Shown piece after piece: positions 10,901 to 19,069 of a stretch of 64,000 nt of DNA (its first letter is position 1; each line of letters opens with the position of its first letter). Source of the stretch: Bacteroidota bacterium. Its GTDB lineage: Bacteria; Bacteroidota; Bacteroidia; JACPRZ01. The notes under the pieces are model-generated. The model was not told the DNA's origin. It saw only the letters and a program-made list of their open reading frames with translations, and did no database searches. The stretch is taken from positions 62,001 to 126,000 of the forward strand of contig JACPRZ010000063.1 of NCBI GenBank assembly GCA_016193485.1, written 5' to 3'. The translations under genes and the position numbers were made by a program.

Positions 10901-13900
10901 TATATATGGAGCAGCGGTTGCATCACATCGTCATGCGCAGGACTCGCGTCCGGAAGTTATACGGTGACTGCAACTGATTCAAAAGGATGTACCGCATCGG
11001 GTACTGCAACGGTTAGTAATATGCTGGGTCCTACGGTAATTTTATCGGGGACAACATCACCCGATTGTTTCGGGAACTGCACGGGGACAGCAACCATAAT
11101 TATCACAGACGGAATCAGCCCTTATACGACTCAATGGAATACTTCACCGCCACAGACATCACTTACCGCAACCGGTCTGTGCGCTGCAACCTATGTTGTC
11201 ACGGTGACCGATGCAAACAATTGCATTGCAACCCTCCCTGCAACAATAACAGAACCGCCACTTTTATCCATCACTTCAACTACGGTTACCGATATAAGTT
11301 GTTACGGCCAGTGCACCGGTTCAATAAACCCGACAATAACGGGTGGAACACCTCCTTATACGTATCAGTGGAACAGCGGGCAAACCATGATACCGGCAAC
11401 CGGACTTTGTACAGGTAATTACAGTTTAACGGTTACGGATTCGGAGGGGTGCACGGCTTCCTCTTCGGCATCAATAACCCAGCCGACACAATTATTTGTG
11501 GTTATTACTTCCGACAGCACCACCTGCTCCGGGCAGTGCAATGGTTCTGCAACCGCTGCAGCAGGGGGGGGAACACCGGCTTATACATATTTGTGGAGCA
11601 ACGGTTCAACGGGTCCTATCGCGGGAAATCTCTGTTCCGGAAATTATTCTGTCACCGTTACCGACAGCAAGGGTTGCACCGCAACAGGAAACGTATCCAT
11701 TTATGATCCATTATCCATTATTGCTTCCATTCCTTCCTGGGGTGATGTAGATTGCTTTGGCAATAATAACGGATGGGCCCAGTCGGCAGCCACGGGAGGA
11801 ACCCCCCCTTATACCTACCTGTGGAGCGACAACCAGACAGGCAACCTCGCTGTAAACCTGGATGGCGAATTAATTATCGTCACTATAACCGATGTAAACG
11901 GGTGTATGGATTCGGCATCCGTGAGCATTTTTGAACCGCCACAACTTATTGTGCTGGTTGTTCCCAATCCTGCAACCTGTTACGGAGTGTGTGACGGATG
12001 GGCAACGGTAGACGTGGTGGGCGGAATACCGGCATATACCTACCTGTGGGATGCCAATGCGCAATTTCAGTCAACCCAGATGGCTACAGGACTTTGTGCG
12101 GATAATTTTACCGTGACGGTCACGGACAACAACGGATGCAGCCAGACCGGTTCAGTTATCATTACTGAACCGCAGCAATTAAGTTTTATTAACGACACCA
12201 TTATCAATTCCACCTGTGGAAATCCCAATGGTGGAGCATGTATCAGCATCATTGGCGGTCTGGCCCCATATACTGCCGCATGGAATACATCGCCTCCTGC
12301 CACAGGGCTTTGCGTTAATAATATTTATGCCGGTGCATACAGCCCTGTAGTTACCGATGGTAACGGATGCTCTTTTACCGCACCGGTCATCATCAACGAT
12401 ATTGCGGGACCAACGATTGATTCGGTTACCGGTATTGACGCTACCTGCAAGGGAGCAAGCGATGGCGCTGTATTCGGTTACTTCTCCGGTGGTACCTCTC
12501 CTTATTCTTACCTGTGGAAAGAAAGCGGAGATACAATTTCTACCGGATTCACATTCGTCCTGGGTGTTCCTGCCGGAACCTATACTTTTACGGTAACAGA
12601 TGACAACGGATGTGTTTCATCCGGTTCGGTTACTATATATGAACCCTCCCTTCTTGTCTCGGCAATCCTGAACGTAACCAATGCTTCATGCAACGGCTAT
12701 TGTGACGGCTCGGTTACGGCAGGCGTAGGGGGGGGAGAATTGCCTTATACATTCACCTGGAATATCACTCCCCAGCAGGACAGCACAACGGCAACAGGGT
12801 TATGTGCCGGTACATATAATATTGTCATTTCGGATGCCAGCGGGTGTTCAACCACCGAAACGGCTAATGTGAGCGAACCATTGCCTCTTGATATTACTCC
12901 TGCGGTTGACAGCGTGAATTGTGCCGGCAACTGGGACGGCACTATTTCGCTTATTCCTTCCCCGACCGGAGGAACCGGTCCTTACTCCATCACATGGCTT
13001 CCCCCGGGTTTCGGAACCGGTCCGGTTATCACCAACCTCCCTGCTGCAACCTATACCTGTATTGTCACGGATTCCAAAAATTGTTCGTTGTCCGAAGATA
13101 TTTCTGTCGGTCAGCCTGCGCCTCTGCTGATAGCCACAACGGCAGTAGATGCAAAATGCGGCAACGCTGACGGCAGCGCTGCTGTTTTTCCCACAGGCGG
13201 AACTCCCGCATATACTCTACTGTGGATTCCCGGAGGTTATACAACGCCTATCGTAAACGGATTACCGAGTGGAAATTATACTGTTTACCTTTCCGATAAA
13301 AACGGCTGCACCGATGTGGATACCGTTACCGTGAATAACATTCCCGGTCCGGAAATTAATTTACTGCCGGTAACCCATAATTTATGTTATGGCGCATTAA
13401 AAGGAATTGCAGCGGTGAATTTTATTTCTTCCGGAACACCTCCCTATTCTTTTACCTGGAATCCCGCTTCCCCCGATAATGATACGGCTTTTCAACTGCC
13501 TTCGGGCCCGGTTATTGTCACGGTAACCGATTTCAACTCATGTACGGATATTGATACCACTTATTTAACCCAGCCCGCTCCGCTGTCAATAACGATCACC
13601 CCGGACAAAACCATCTGTTATGGTCAAAGTACTTTGCTTTCAGTATCCATGTCAGGAGGAACGCCTCAGTTTACATATTCCTGGGATAACTCTCTTCCAC
13701 CGGCTGCGACTCAAACAGTTACTCCTAATGTGACTACAACTTATAATGTAACAATAACCGATCAGAACGGCTGCCAGTCCGATTCCTTTGTTATTGTAAC
13801 GGTTCTCCCCCCCCTCGATTTAGACAGCCAGGTTGTGAGTATCTGTTACGGAGAAAATGCCGTATTTACGGCAACGGCAACCGGAGGAGACGGAGGACCA

Positions 13901-14863
13901 TATACCTATGTATGGGAAAACGGACAACCGGGCAGCCAGTTTACAATCATTGTGCCTCCGGTTAATGATACCATTTACGCTTATGTAATGGACGGATGTT
14001 CAAAAAATGATACCGCTAAATTTTATGCATTTGTAAACCCTCTGCCTGTGGCTGCATTTTCCGCATCGGCATTTGCCGGGTGCCTGCCGTTCCCGGTTAC
14101 ATTTACCGACATGTCAACGGTGAACCAGGGCTCCATCGTTTCGTGGGACTGGGATTTCGGTGACTTAATCGGTTCTTCGCTTCAGAATCCTACGCACACC
14201 TATACTTCCCAGGGAACCTTTGACGTATCGCTTATTGTCACTACCAATGCCGGATGCAGGGATACTGTCATTATCAATTCTCTTGTTTCAGTATATCCGG
14301 TACCTGATGCATTTTTCACGGCAAAACCCGATCTTACCACTCTCATAAACGCAACAATTCAATTTGATGACGGCTCTGCCATTGCAAGCCCTGGGATCAT
14401 TGTTACCTGGTCGTGGGATTTCGGTGACCCGGATGCGCCTGACACATCGCAGACATCATTACTTCAGAACCCGCAACACACCTATACCGATACCGGTGTT
14501 TTTATTATTACATTAACAGTAACGAGCGATAACGGTTGTACCGATATTTATGTGGATAGCGTGGAGATTGAAAACGAGTATATACTTTTTGTACCGAACG
14601 CAATCACCCCTGACGGTGACGGCCATAACGATTATTTTTTCCCTGAAGTAATCGGGTTGCGCGAAGATCGCTTTGAGATGTACATCTTTGACCGGTGGGG
14701 TGACCTTATCTATGAGACAAAAGATATCAACAAGCCGTGGAACGGACGCGCCAACAAAGGCAACATACTTGTACAGCAGGATGTTTATGTGTGGCTTATA
14801 AAAACCGAAGACCTCAACGGAGTGGATCATCGGTATATCGGGCATGTATCAGTGATAAAATAG
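4937..14863 (+). CDS. Giant SprB-like adhesin (3,308 aa) with type IX sorting domain
   Basis: The N terminus carries a hydrophobic export signal ending near SISRSQ, then a roughly 350-residue Cys-rich region of beta-sandwich character. There follow about 30 SprB-type repeats of 75-80 residues (typical strand GTYTVTVTDANGC) that fill most of the protein. Two PKD domains (SWDWDFGD and WSWDFGD) sit near residues 3070-3170, and a gliding-motility-associated C-terminal domain (FVPNAITPDGDGHNDYF, IFDRWGDLIY) forms the end. SprB-class proteins are filamentous surface adhesins exported by the type IX system and used in gliding or attachment. Internally a three-module cassette is present in three copies. 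At least eight G8/C8 tracts encode Gly-Gly or Pro-Pro. The exact start could also be the Met at residue 18. Confidence 0.92.
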   Translation: MAPAIFNRISLFLFSFIMTHLVMMLTVIVSIFFLFPSISRSQCAYDNTYYTTPALSCPGSATAACVFGGEYITVNVVAGNTYTFSTCGVAGFDTQLTLYQSGGGGSLAYSDDACGLQSSITWTATFTGSVDVLLDQYNCSNNATCQPIDIQCSAGGSPITASDCSQAVNVCTDLNFTIDPNGFGTIDEIPAPGSYSNPNVNPTSGNSGCLLSGEKNSTWMLVYISGTGNLEFTFGGNGTQSGYYDWIMYQWTPTICSDIPNNIAPPVRCNWNCTSSGGTGLASTIPAGGSACNYESPLPVTCGQQYVIVFSNWSSVTTTVPLQFGGTATVSCTPSTLNVTVTPASPVICSGGSVTLTASGATTYTWSPSTGLSSTMGSSVVATPSSTTTYTVTGVTGCVQGTATVTVTVTPSFTLSMSQVNPSCTGSCNGSATATPSGGNPAFTYSWSGGGATQTKTGMCAGTYTVTVTDASGCMNTATVTITNPPALSVSVTPGNTTCPGVCSGTLSASGSGGTPAYTYNWSGGLGSGPSKTGVCTGTYTVTITDSKGCTSTASGIVNQPPAISVTVTPTNESCDGGCNGSVTASASGGTGALTYSWCCALGTGATKSGLCDGTYTVTVTDANGCTATGTGTVNPGPVIAAGFTYNGNQCLSGNSFNFTNTGTMGVTYSWSFPSGSPSSSTLENPSGITWSSAGSYTVTQIVTSGSCMNTATLTITVYPQPSVALSKADITCNGLCNGTITANIASGTPPFTYSWSNGSMGSGTISSLCASSYTVTVTDAYGCSGVASATITQPPLLTVSVTPAGESCDGACDGSVTASASGGTGSLTYSWCCALGTGATKTGLCDGTYTVTVTDANGCTTTGSATVNPGPVITAGFTYNGNQCLTGNSFNFTNTGTMGVTYSWTFPSGTPASSTAENPSGITWSSAGSYTVTQTVTSGSCMNTATVTITVYPQPSVTINKTDISCNGLCNGSASANITSGTAPFTFSWSNGSMGTGTISSLCVNTYTVTVTDGFGCTATASATITQPALLSAVMSNTNATCNNVCNAMGNVTVSGGTPSYTYQWSAGAGFQTTSSATGLCDGIFSVTVTDSKGCTATGSVTVTEPAAMTVTVTTINSTCGASTGSVTATVGGGTSPYTYSWSNGCMGSNCTNLPAGNYLVTVTDAGGCTQTANGSVNDAGGISASVATDQNITCFGLCNGQATATVTGGGSPYTYVWSNGQTVTSAGTAQTQTGLCGGNISVTVTDASGCASSGAGVVTEPALLTGIATVTPESCGGSCNGTMSISMSGGLNPYTYSWPGGPTGPVAGKSSLCAGTLTVTVSDAYGCTLTVSGTVTAGGNIILSVTPADANCNNVCTGSANLTVTGGGVPLTYLWSNTFSGEDPSGLCDGTYTVTVTDANGCTASTNTTITEPAALTVSLSSTNELCDGLCDGTATATTSGGIPSYTYSWSGGGTGTTKTNLCDGTYTVTVTDSKGCTVTGNVTINAGPVITAGFTPSVNQCLTGNSFSFTNTGTMGVTYSWTFPSGTPSSSAIENPSGISWSSAGTYTITQTVTSGSCMNTATLNITVFAQPSVTISKSDLVCYNVCNGSMTATVSSGTSPFTYNWNTGCASSTCNSLCTGTYTVTVTDAKGCSATANTTITEPAVLTVITSSTPATCGQSNGTATATPSGGTGSYTYIWDDPAPVQTTQTAAGLAGGVYNVTVTDSKGCTVMGNVTVNSVAGGNVSVSILSNITCNGLCNGSATATMSGGTSPFTYQWNTIPAQNTATATGLCASTYTVTVTDASSCTGTASIILTQPAVLTASIGSSVNLSCYNTCTGSITVTAGGGTGSYSYQWNPVVSVGNNATGLCANTFNITVSDANGCSATLSQTLTQPSQLTVTTSGTTASCSQVCDGTSSATAGGGTPPYSYSWSNSSTGSTVTGLCGGSNVTVTVTDSKGCTATGSYSVPVLPDMLITTTSTDASCGTANGQVSCSVTNGTIPYTYIWSSGCITSSCAGLASGSYTVTATDSKGCTASGTATVSNMLGPTVILSGTTSPDCFGNCTGTATIIITDGISPYTTQWNTSPPQTSLTATGLCAATYVVTVTDANNCIATLPATITEPPLLSITSTTVTDISCYGQCTGSINPTITGGTPPYTYQWNSGQTMIPATGLCTGNYSLTVTDSEGCTASSSASITQPTQLFVVITSDSTTCSGQCNGSATAAAGGGTPAYTYLWSNGSTGPIAGNLCSGNYSVTVTDSKGCTATGNVSIYDPLSIIASIPSWGDVDCFGNNNGWAQSAATGGTPPYTYLWSDNQTGNLAVNLDGELIIVTITDVNGCMDSASVSIFEPPQLIVLVVPNPATCYGVCDGWATVDVVGGIPAYTYLWDANAQFQSTQMATGLCADNFTVTVTDNNGCSQTGSVIITEPQQLSFINDTIINSTCGNPNGGACISIIGGLAPYTAAWNTSPPATGLCVNNIYAGAYSPVVTDGNGCSFTAPVIINDIAGPTIDSVTGIDATCKGASDGAVFGYFSGGTSPYSYLWKESGDTISTGFTFVLGVPAGTYTFTVTDDNGCVSSGSVTIYEPSLLVSAILNVTNASCNGYCDGSVTAGVGGGELPYTFTWNITPQQDSTTATGLCAGTYNIVISDASGCSTTETANVSEPLPLDITPAVDSVNCAGNWDGTISLIPSPTGGTGPYSITWLPPGFGTGPVITNLPAATYTCIVTDSKNCSLSEDISVGQPAPLLIATTAVDAKCGNADGSAAVFPTGGTPAYTLLWIPGGYTTPIVNGLPSGNYTVYLSDKNGCTDVDTVTVNNIPGPEINLLPVTHNLCYGALKGIAAVNFISSGTPPYSFTWNPASPDNDTAFQLPSGPVIVTVTDFNSCTDIDTTYLTQPAPLSITITPDKTICYGQSTLLSVSMSGGTPQFTYSWDNSLPPAATQTVTPNVTTTYNVTITDQNGCQSDSFVIVTVLPPLDLDSQVVSICYGENAVFTATATGGDGGPYTYVWENGQPGSQFTIIVPPVNDTIYAYVMDGCSKNDTAKFYAFVNPLPVAAFSASAFAGCLPFPVTFTDMSTVNQGSIVSWDWDFGDLIGSSLQNPTHTYTSQGTFDVSLIVTTNAGCRDTVIINSLVSVYPVPDAFFTAKPDLTTLINATIQFDDGSAIASPGIIVTWSWDFGDPDAPDTSQTSLLQNPQHTYTDTGVFIITLTVTSDNGCTDIYVDSVEIENEYILFVPNAITPDGDGHNDYFFPEVIGLREDRFEMYIFDRWGDLIYETKDINKPWNGRANKGNILVQQDVYVWLIKTEDLNGVDHRYIGHVSVIK
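6650..7351 (+). repeat. 702-bp adhesin cassette, copy 1
   Basis: The cassette is one SprB repeat containing SWCCALGTGAT, one PKD-like module (GPV..GFTYNGNQCL to QPSV) and one further SprB repeat. Copy 2 follows directly with a period of 702 bp (234 codons). Confidence 0.8.
7352..8035 (+). repeat. 702-bp adhesin cassette, copy 2
   Basis: It has the same three modules as copy 1. The protein is nearly identical over long stretches, while many synonymous positions differ. The end is approximate. Confidence 0.78.
9212..9890 (+). repeat. Adhesin cassette, copy 3 (diverged)
   Basis: This third copy keeps the same module order, including the PKD-like segment with SFTNTGTMGVTYSWTFPSG, but its first and third modules have diverged. 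It is separated from copy 2 by about six unrelated SprB repeats. The end is approximate. Confidence 0.7.
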
Positions 14864-15007
14864 ATTTGCATTTCTGATTACAAACGACTACAAGTAACTA
14901 CTTCCGCAAGTAAGCGCTTATTAACCGAATCCTCTGAAAAACCTGCCGCACCTTTGCCGAGCCAATTCGCGAAAACTCTGGCAAAACAAAAATCAATCAA
15001 TTAACAA

Positions 15008-15025
15008 TCCCGATATCTATCGGGA
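15008..15025. repeat. 18-bp palindrome upstream of ssb
   Basis: TCCCGATATCTATCGGGA is an 18-bp inverted repeat, perfect but for the central two bases, placed 16 bp before the ssb start codon. An identical copy lies in the terminator after ssb. Confidence 0.8.
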
Positions 15026-15041
15026 CTAAAAACAAAAAACG

Positions 15042-15377
15042 ATGAAATCATTAAGAAACAAAGTTCAACTGATCGGCCGGCTCGGAAGCAATCCTGAACT
15101 GAAAACAACGTCCAATGGTAAAACCATGGCAAGAATCAACCTCGCAACCAACGAGTCGTACCGCAACAGCGCAGGCGAAAAGGTGGAAGAAACACAATGG
15201 CATAACCTTATCGCATGGAATAAAACAGGCGAGGTCATGTGCCAATACCTTAAAAAAGGAAGCGAAGTTGCCGTTGAAGGCAAACTCGTAAGCCGTTCCT
15301 GGAATGACAAAGAGGGAAACAAAAGGTACACAACCGAAGTTGTGGTGAATGACTTTTTGTTCCTCGGGAAGAAATAA
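15042..15377 (+). CDS. ssb: Single-stranded DNA-binding protein
   Basis: This 111-residue protein is an OB-fold SSB. It opens with MKSLRNKVQLIGRLGSNPEL and contains the family signature KTMARINLATNESY, the WHNLIAWNKTGEVMCQYLKKGS core and a final strand VVVNDFLFLGKK. It lacks the long glycine-rich linker and acidic DDxIPF tip of classic replicative SSB, so it is a short form of the kind common as a second SSB in Bacteroidota. It binds single-stranded DNA in replication, recombination or repair. It stands alone between the adhesin and the glycosyltransferase region and ends at a strong intrinsic terminator. Confidence 0.93.
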   Translation: MKSLRNKVQLIGRLGSNPELKTTSNGKTMARINLATNESYRNSAGEKVEETQWHNLIAWNKTGEVMCQYLKKGSEVAVEGKLVSRSWNDKEGNKRYTTEVVVNDFLFLGKK

Positions 15378-15396
15378 CCTGCTGTCACCCTCTTTC

Positions 15397-15447
15397 AAAA
15401 AAAGCCCTCCGTCCCGATATCTATCGGGATCGGGGGGCTTTTTTTAT
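15397..15447 (+). terminator. Rho-independent terminator after ssb
   Basis: A long stem formed by AAAAAAAGCCC..CCGTCCCGATA and TATCGGGATCGGGGGGC is followed by a run of seven T. The upper part of the stem is the same 18-bp palindrome that lies upstream of ssb. Confidence 0.85.
15412..15429. repeat. 18-bp palindrome, second copy, inside the ssb terminator
   Basis: TCCCGATATCTATCGGGA is identical to the copy at 15008 and forms the tip of the terminator hairpin. Confidence 0.8.
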
Positions 15448-15473
15448 TTTTATTCACCCATACGCTATTTTTC

Positions 15474-15481
15474 TACTTTTG
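15474..15481 (+). promoter_or_regulatory. Possible -7 element overlapping the called TTG start
   Basis: TACTTTTG matches TAnnTTTG and includes the TTG that the ORF track uses as a start codon. If it is a promoter, translation must begin downstream, for which the in-frame GTG at 15506 is the best candidate. No -33 TTG is present at standard spacing. Confidence 0.35.
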
Positions 15482-15505
15482 TCAGCAATAAAGTATACCA
15501 TTCAG

Positions 15506-17134
15506 GTGCTTATTAAAGTAAAATCATTTTTTTCGGCAAAAGGAGAATTTTTATTTTTCTGCCTGATCATCGTTCTTACCGCCTTACCTGTTTTACGGTT
15601 TACTTTTTTCCCGACACTGGACGGGCCTGCACATCTTTATAATTCAAACCTGCTGCAAACCTTGCTGTTCCGGTCCGACCCGGTAATTGACACTTATTTT
15701 AAAATAAACACCACACCTGTTCCCAACTGGTTTGTACAGGTTTTGCTTCCGCTCTTCAATTTTATCATGCCCGCACAATGGGCTGAAAAAATTCTCCTGC
15801 TCCTTTATATTGCCGGTTTGCCTTTGACTTTCCGATACATGGTGGTTCGGATCAATCCCTCGGGCGCCCTGCTCTCTTATTTTATCTTTCCGTTTATTTA
15901 TTCCTTCATGCTTCATCTGGGACTTTACAACTTCTGCTTTTCGGTCATACTGCTGCTTCTTGGAATTCATTACTGGATCAGCCATCATAGCAATCTTGGC
16001 GTATATAACTTCCTGGTAATTACCGCGCTGGTAACCCTTGTTTTTTTCTCACATATTATTATCTGGGGGGTTCTGTTCATCGGGCTTTTCTTTATTGCTC
16101 TATCGGTATTTTTCAGGGATTCCGTTGTAAGCGGCAGCCGGAAAAAAATCTTTCAGCGGACGCTCTTATTTCTCGTGATCGCTTATCTGCCGTCAGCGAC
16201 TCTTTTTATTGAATATCTCGGATGGATTCCGAAATTCTGGGGAAGTTCAACAGTACCCTTTGATGAGAAACTATCCTGGATCAGGGAATCAAGGGCGCTC
16301 ATCGCCCTTGACCGCGCCAAAGAAAGTTTTTACACTTCTTCTCTCTTTTTCCTCGTTTTGTCGCTGTCGGTAATTCTGATATACCGCAAGGTATCGGATT
16401 CAGAGGTGACCGCAGCGGCTAAAAACTTTTTCAGGAGGGCTGTTTCATTCCTGAAAACATTTATCACGGCAAACGATCATTTTCTGTTCACGGCAATTGC
16501 AGTGCTTATTTTATTTCTCCAACTTCCGTCAACGCTCGGTTTTATCATCGGTGGTTTTGTAACTGAAAAACTCTGTTTTCTTATTTATTTGTTTTTTATT
16601 CTGTGGATCGCTTCTAAGCACTGGCAGCGGTGGATTAAATTTATAAGTATTGTTGTAATATTATGGATACACCTTAACCTGATTTCTTCGCGATGGGGTT
16701 CTATAAAGGAACTGGATGAAAACGCGAGGGAGTGCATCGCTATTGCCGAAAAGATAGAGACGGATGCCATCGTGCTTCCGGTCAATTATTCCGTCAACTG
16801 GCTCCATGCGCATTTTTCAAATTACCTCGGCATTGAAAAGCCGCTTGTAATACTTGAAAATTTCCAGGCCAATGACGGATATTTCCCATTAGTGTGGAAA
16901 TATGCGAGAGTTCCTGATCTGCGAATTGATACTGTTCCATCAGACGGTTTATGCCTGAAATGGCCAAGCAACAGGAATAATCCGGTGCAGGGGATTGAAT
17001 ATGTGCTGGTGTGGGGGGATTTTGAAAGCAAAAATGATGCGTGTGCTCTTTGGCTTAAAAGTATACTTGCGGAAAAATATCGCTTGATGCATAAGTCAAA
17101 GATTGCCGGATTATACCGGTATGATGTGAACTAA
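15506..17134 (+). CDS. GT-C-like polytopic membrane protein (paralogue of the gene ending at 19070)
   Basis: This protein has about 542 residues and roughly ten to twelve hydrophobic segments. After the first segment comes FFPTLDGPAHLYN, an acidic loop reminiscent of the first periplasmic loop of GT-C glycosyltransferases. The soluble tail contains VLPVNYSVNWLHAHFSNYLG. The minus-strand gene ending at 19070 shares all these motifs, so the two are paralogues. I chose the GTG at 15506 because it aligns with the paralogue's N terminus and because the TTG at 15479 overlaps a -7-like motif. A role in moving a sugar from a lipid carrier at the periplasmic face is inferred from topology and neighbours only; I do not recognise a named family. 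Confidence 0.7.
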   Translation: MLIKVKSFFSAKGEFLFFCLIIVLTALPVLRFTFFPTLDGPAHLYNSNLLQTLLFRSDPVIDTYFKINTTPVPNWFVQVLLPLFNFIMPAQWAEKILLLLYIAGLPLTFRYMVVRINPSGALLSYFIFPFIYSFMLHLGLYNFCFSVILLLLGIHYWISHHSNLGVYNFLVITALVTLVFFSHIIIWGVLFIGLFFIALSVFFRDSVVSGSRKKIFQRTLLFLVIAYLPSATLFIEYLGWIPKFWGSSTVPFDEKLSWIRESRALIALDRAKESFYTSSLFFLVLSLSVILIYRKVSDSEVTAAAKNFFRRAVSFLKTFITANDHFLFTAIAVLILFLQLPSTLGFIIGGFVTEKLCFLIYLFFILWIASKHWQRWIKFISIVVILWIHLNLISSRWGSIKELDENARECIAIAEKIETDAIVLPVNYSVNWLHAHFSNYLGIEKPLVILENFQANDGYFPLVWKYARVPDLRIDTVPSDGLCLKWPSNRNNPVQGIEYVLVWGDFESKNDACALWLKSILAEKYRLMHKSKIAGLYRYDVN

Positions 17135-17166
17135 TTATCTGACTTCAGATACTTCTTTATTGATAC

Positions 17167-19035
17167 ATGACAAAATTCAAAAATCCATTGTCGCTTTTTC
17201 TTATCCCGGCTGTTTGCTTTTCCATGCTCTGGGCACAAAAAGACCACCTGAATGAGGTACTACAGTACAGGGAAAAACCACTTGCACTGGCGTGGGATGT
17301 ATATGGGTATTATTTATTTCTCCCATCTGTTTTCATTTACAACGACATCGGACTTACCGGAAAATGGTTAGATGAAACATACCATAAATATTGTAAAAAT
17401 TATCCTTTTTACCAGGTTGCTCCCGGTACGAACGGAAGGCGTATCAATATTTTTGTGCTGGGAATGGCGTTTATCTATTCTCCTGCATTTTTCAGCGCGC
17501 ATGCCTATGCAAAAATCTTTGGTTACCCTCCTGATGGCTTTTCGGCTCCTTATAACTGGTCTATGATAATTCTGGCTATGCTTTATGCATTTGCCGGGGT
17601 TTTTTTATTAAGAAAAATTCTTTTGCGTTATTTTAACGATCTTATTACATTTTTAACAATGATCTGTTTGTTCTGGGGTACAAATTATTTCTTCCAGTGC
17701 GGTATTGACGGTACCCTGCCTCATAATTATTTGTTTACATTGAATTGTTTTTTCCTGCTCCTTGTGATGAAATGGCATGAAACCGGAAAATTGTTTTTTG
17801 CCGCTGCCACTGGATTTATGCTTGGATTTCTTACCCTTTGCAGGCCGACCGAAATAATATTAATTTTTATTCCTCTTTTATTTAATATCTATGATCGTCA
17901 TTCGTGGAATCAGAAGATTCAATTTTTTAAAACGCATTATCCCCAGTACCTGGCATTCGCGGTTTCGGTATTTATAGCCGTCTTACCGCAACTGCTTTAT
18001 TGGAAATACAGTTCCGGGAATTGGATTTCCATAATCCGGGAAGAAACACTTTCACTTTCTGAACCCTACATTGTTCAAACCCTTTTCAGTTACAAAAAAG
18101 GGTGGTTTGTTTATACTCCCATGATGCTGGTTGCTGTTATTGGATTTTATCACCTCTTCGTTTATAATAAAAATATTTTCTTTGCAATTTTTTCATTCTT
18201 TATTTTAAATTTATATGTTCAGGCAAGCTGGGATAACTGGTGGCACGGACCCAGTTTCAGCCAAAGAAGTTTGGTAGAATCTTACGCGGTGACAGCTCTT
18301 CCATTGGGATATTTTATATATCGTACATTTTCGGCACGAAGAATATTAAAATTCATTTTTTTATCGGTTTTGTTATTGCTTGTTATTTACAACCTTTTTA
18401 AAATCTGGCAGTTCAGGGTTTACATTATTGACGGAGAAAGGATGACCCGGGAATATTTCTGGCGTACTTTTCTAACGATCGGAGGCATTACCGAGGAAGA
18501 CAAAAGTTTTCTTGAAATTGACCGGAATACCGACACCGGTATAGTGGCGACATTTGATATAAATAAATATAATCTCATTGCAACCTGGATCGATAACTTT
18601 GAAGAAGGGCAGGCACGCTGGGATACGGTTCATACAATAGACACTTTTTCTTTTGATGGTTCCCATTGCTTTACGTTGACCAGCGACAATCCCTTTTCCC
18701 GCCCTATTGCAGAGAAATATCACAACATTACCGATAAAGATCACATCTTCATTAAAGCATCGGTTAAAGTTTATCTTCTGACCGAACCATCCAACAGCAA
18801 TTCAGCATTATGTATTTGTGTCCAATGCAGGGGAAATATCTATAAATGGAGAAGTTGGGGCGCGGCAGAGTTTAATTTAGTTCCAGGAAAGTGGAATACC
18901 ATCAGTACAGTGTATCTTACACCTATCCTCCGCCACCGCCATGATGAAGTACGGGTTTTTTACTGGAATACGGGTACAAGTCCCGTTTTTATTGATAACC
19001 TTGTGGTTGAAGCATATGAGCAAAATGATCGGTAA
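17167..19035 (+). CDS. GT-C-like polytopic membrane protein with C-terminal beta-rich domain
   Basis: This 622-residue protein has about ten membrane segments in its first 430 residues. The loop after the first segment contains LALAWDVYGYYLFLP, an acidic, aromatic-rich stretch in the position of the GT-C catalytic loop. The last 150 residues are predicted to be soluble and beta-rich (SFDGSHCFTLTSDN, then VFYWNTGTSPVFIDNLVV), like a carbohydrate-binding jelly roll. The same tail is recognisable in the minus-strand gene 22482-24467. It follows the previous GT-C-like gene by 32 bp and is probably co-transcribed. The likely role is in surface glycan or glycolipid assembly; the substrate is unknown. 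Confidence 0.7.
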   Translation: MTKFKNPLSLFLIPAVCFSMLWAQKDHLNEVLQYREKPLALAWDVYGYYLFLPSVFIYNDIGLTGKWLDETYHKYCKNYPFYQVAPGTNGRRINIFVLGMAFIYSPAFFSAHAYAKIFGYPPDGFSAPYNWSMIILAMLYAFAGVFLLRKILLRYFNDLITFLTMICLFWGTNYFFQCGIDGTLPHNYLFTLNCFFLLLVMKWHETGKLFFAAATGFMLGFLTLCRPTEIILIFIPLLFNIYDRHSWNQKIQFFKTHYPQYLAFAVSVFIAVLPQLLYWKYSSGNWISIIREETLSLSEPYIVQTLFSYKKGWFVYTPMMLVAVIGFYHLFVYNKNIFFAIFSFFILNLYVQASWDNWWHGPSFSQRSLVESYAVTALPLGYFIYRTFSARRILKFIFLSVLLLLVIYNLFKIWQFRVYIIDGERMTREYFWRTFLTIGGITEEDKSFLEIDRNTDTGIVATFDINKYNLIATWIDNFEEGQARWDTVHTIDTFSFDGSHCFTLTSDNPFSRPIAEKYHNITDKDHIFIKASVKVYLLTEPSNSNSALCICVQCRGNIYKWRSWGAAEFNLVPGKWNTISTVYLTPILRHRHDEVRVFYWNTGTSPVFIDNLVVEAYEQNDR

Positions 19036-19069
19036 AATGGCTGGATATCTGTTGCTTTAAAAGGCAGGG

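Noticed and set aside
4937-14863. Direct repeats in the adhesin that could suggest a CRISPR array or transposon repeats
   Set aside because: The repeats are codon-aligned protein modules of about 230-260 bp in one open frame with scrambled synonymous sites; there are no short identical repeats with unique spacers.
14864-15041. Possible tRNA or small RNA before ssb
   Set aside because: No TTCRANNC T-loop or cloverleaf could be found; only a 10-bp palindrome TAAGCGCTTA and the 18-bp palindrome are evident.
15051-15398. Minus-strand ORFs of 107-115 codons opposite ssb
   Set aside because: They mirror a strongly conserved ssb gene and are shadows of its codon use.
15479-15505. TTG at 15479 as the start of the first GT-C-like gene
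   Set aside because: It lies within a TAnnTTTG element, and the GTG at 15506 matches the N terminus of the paralogue better.
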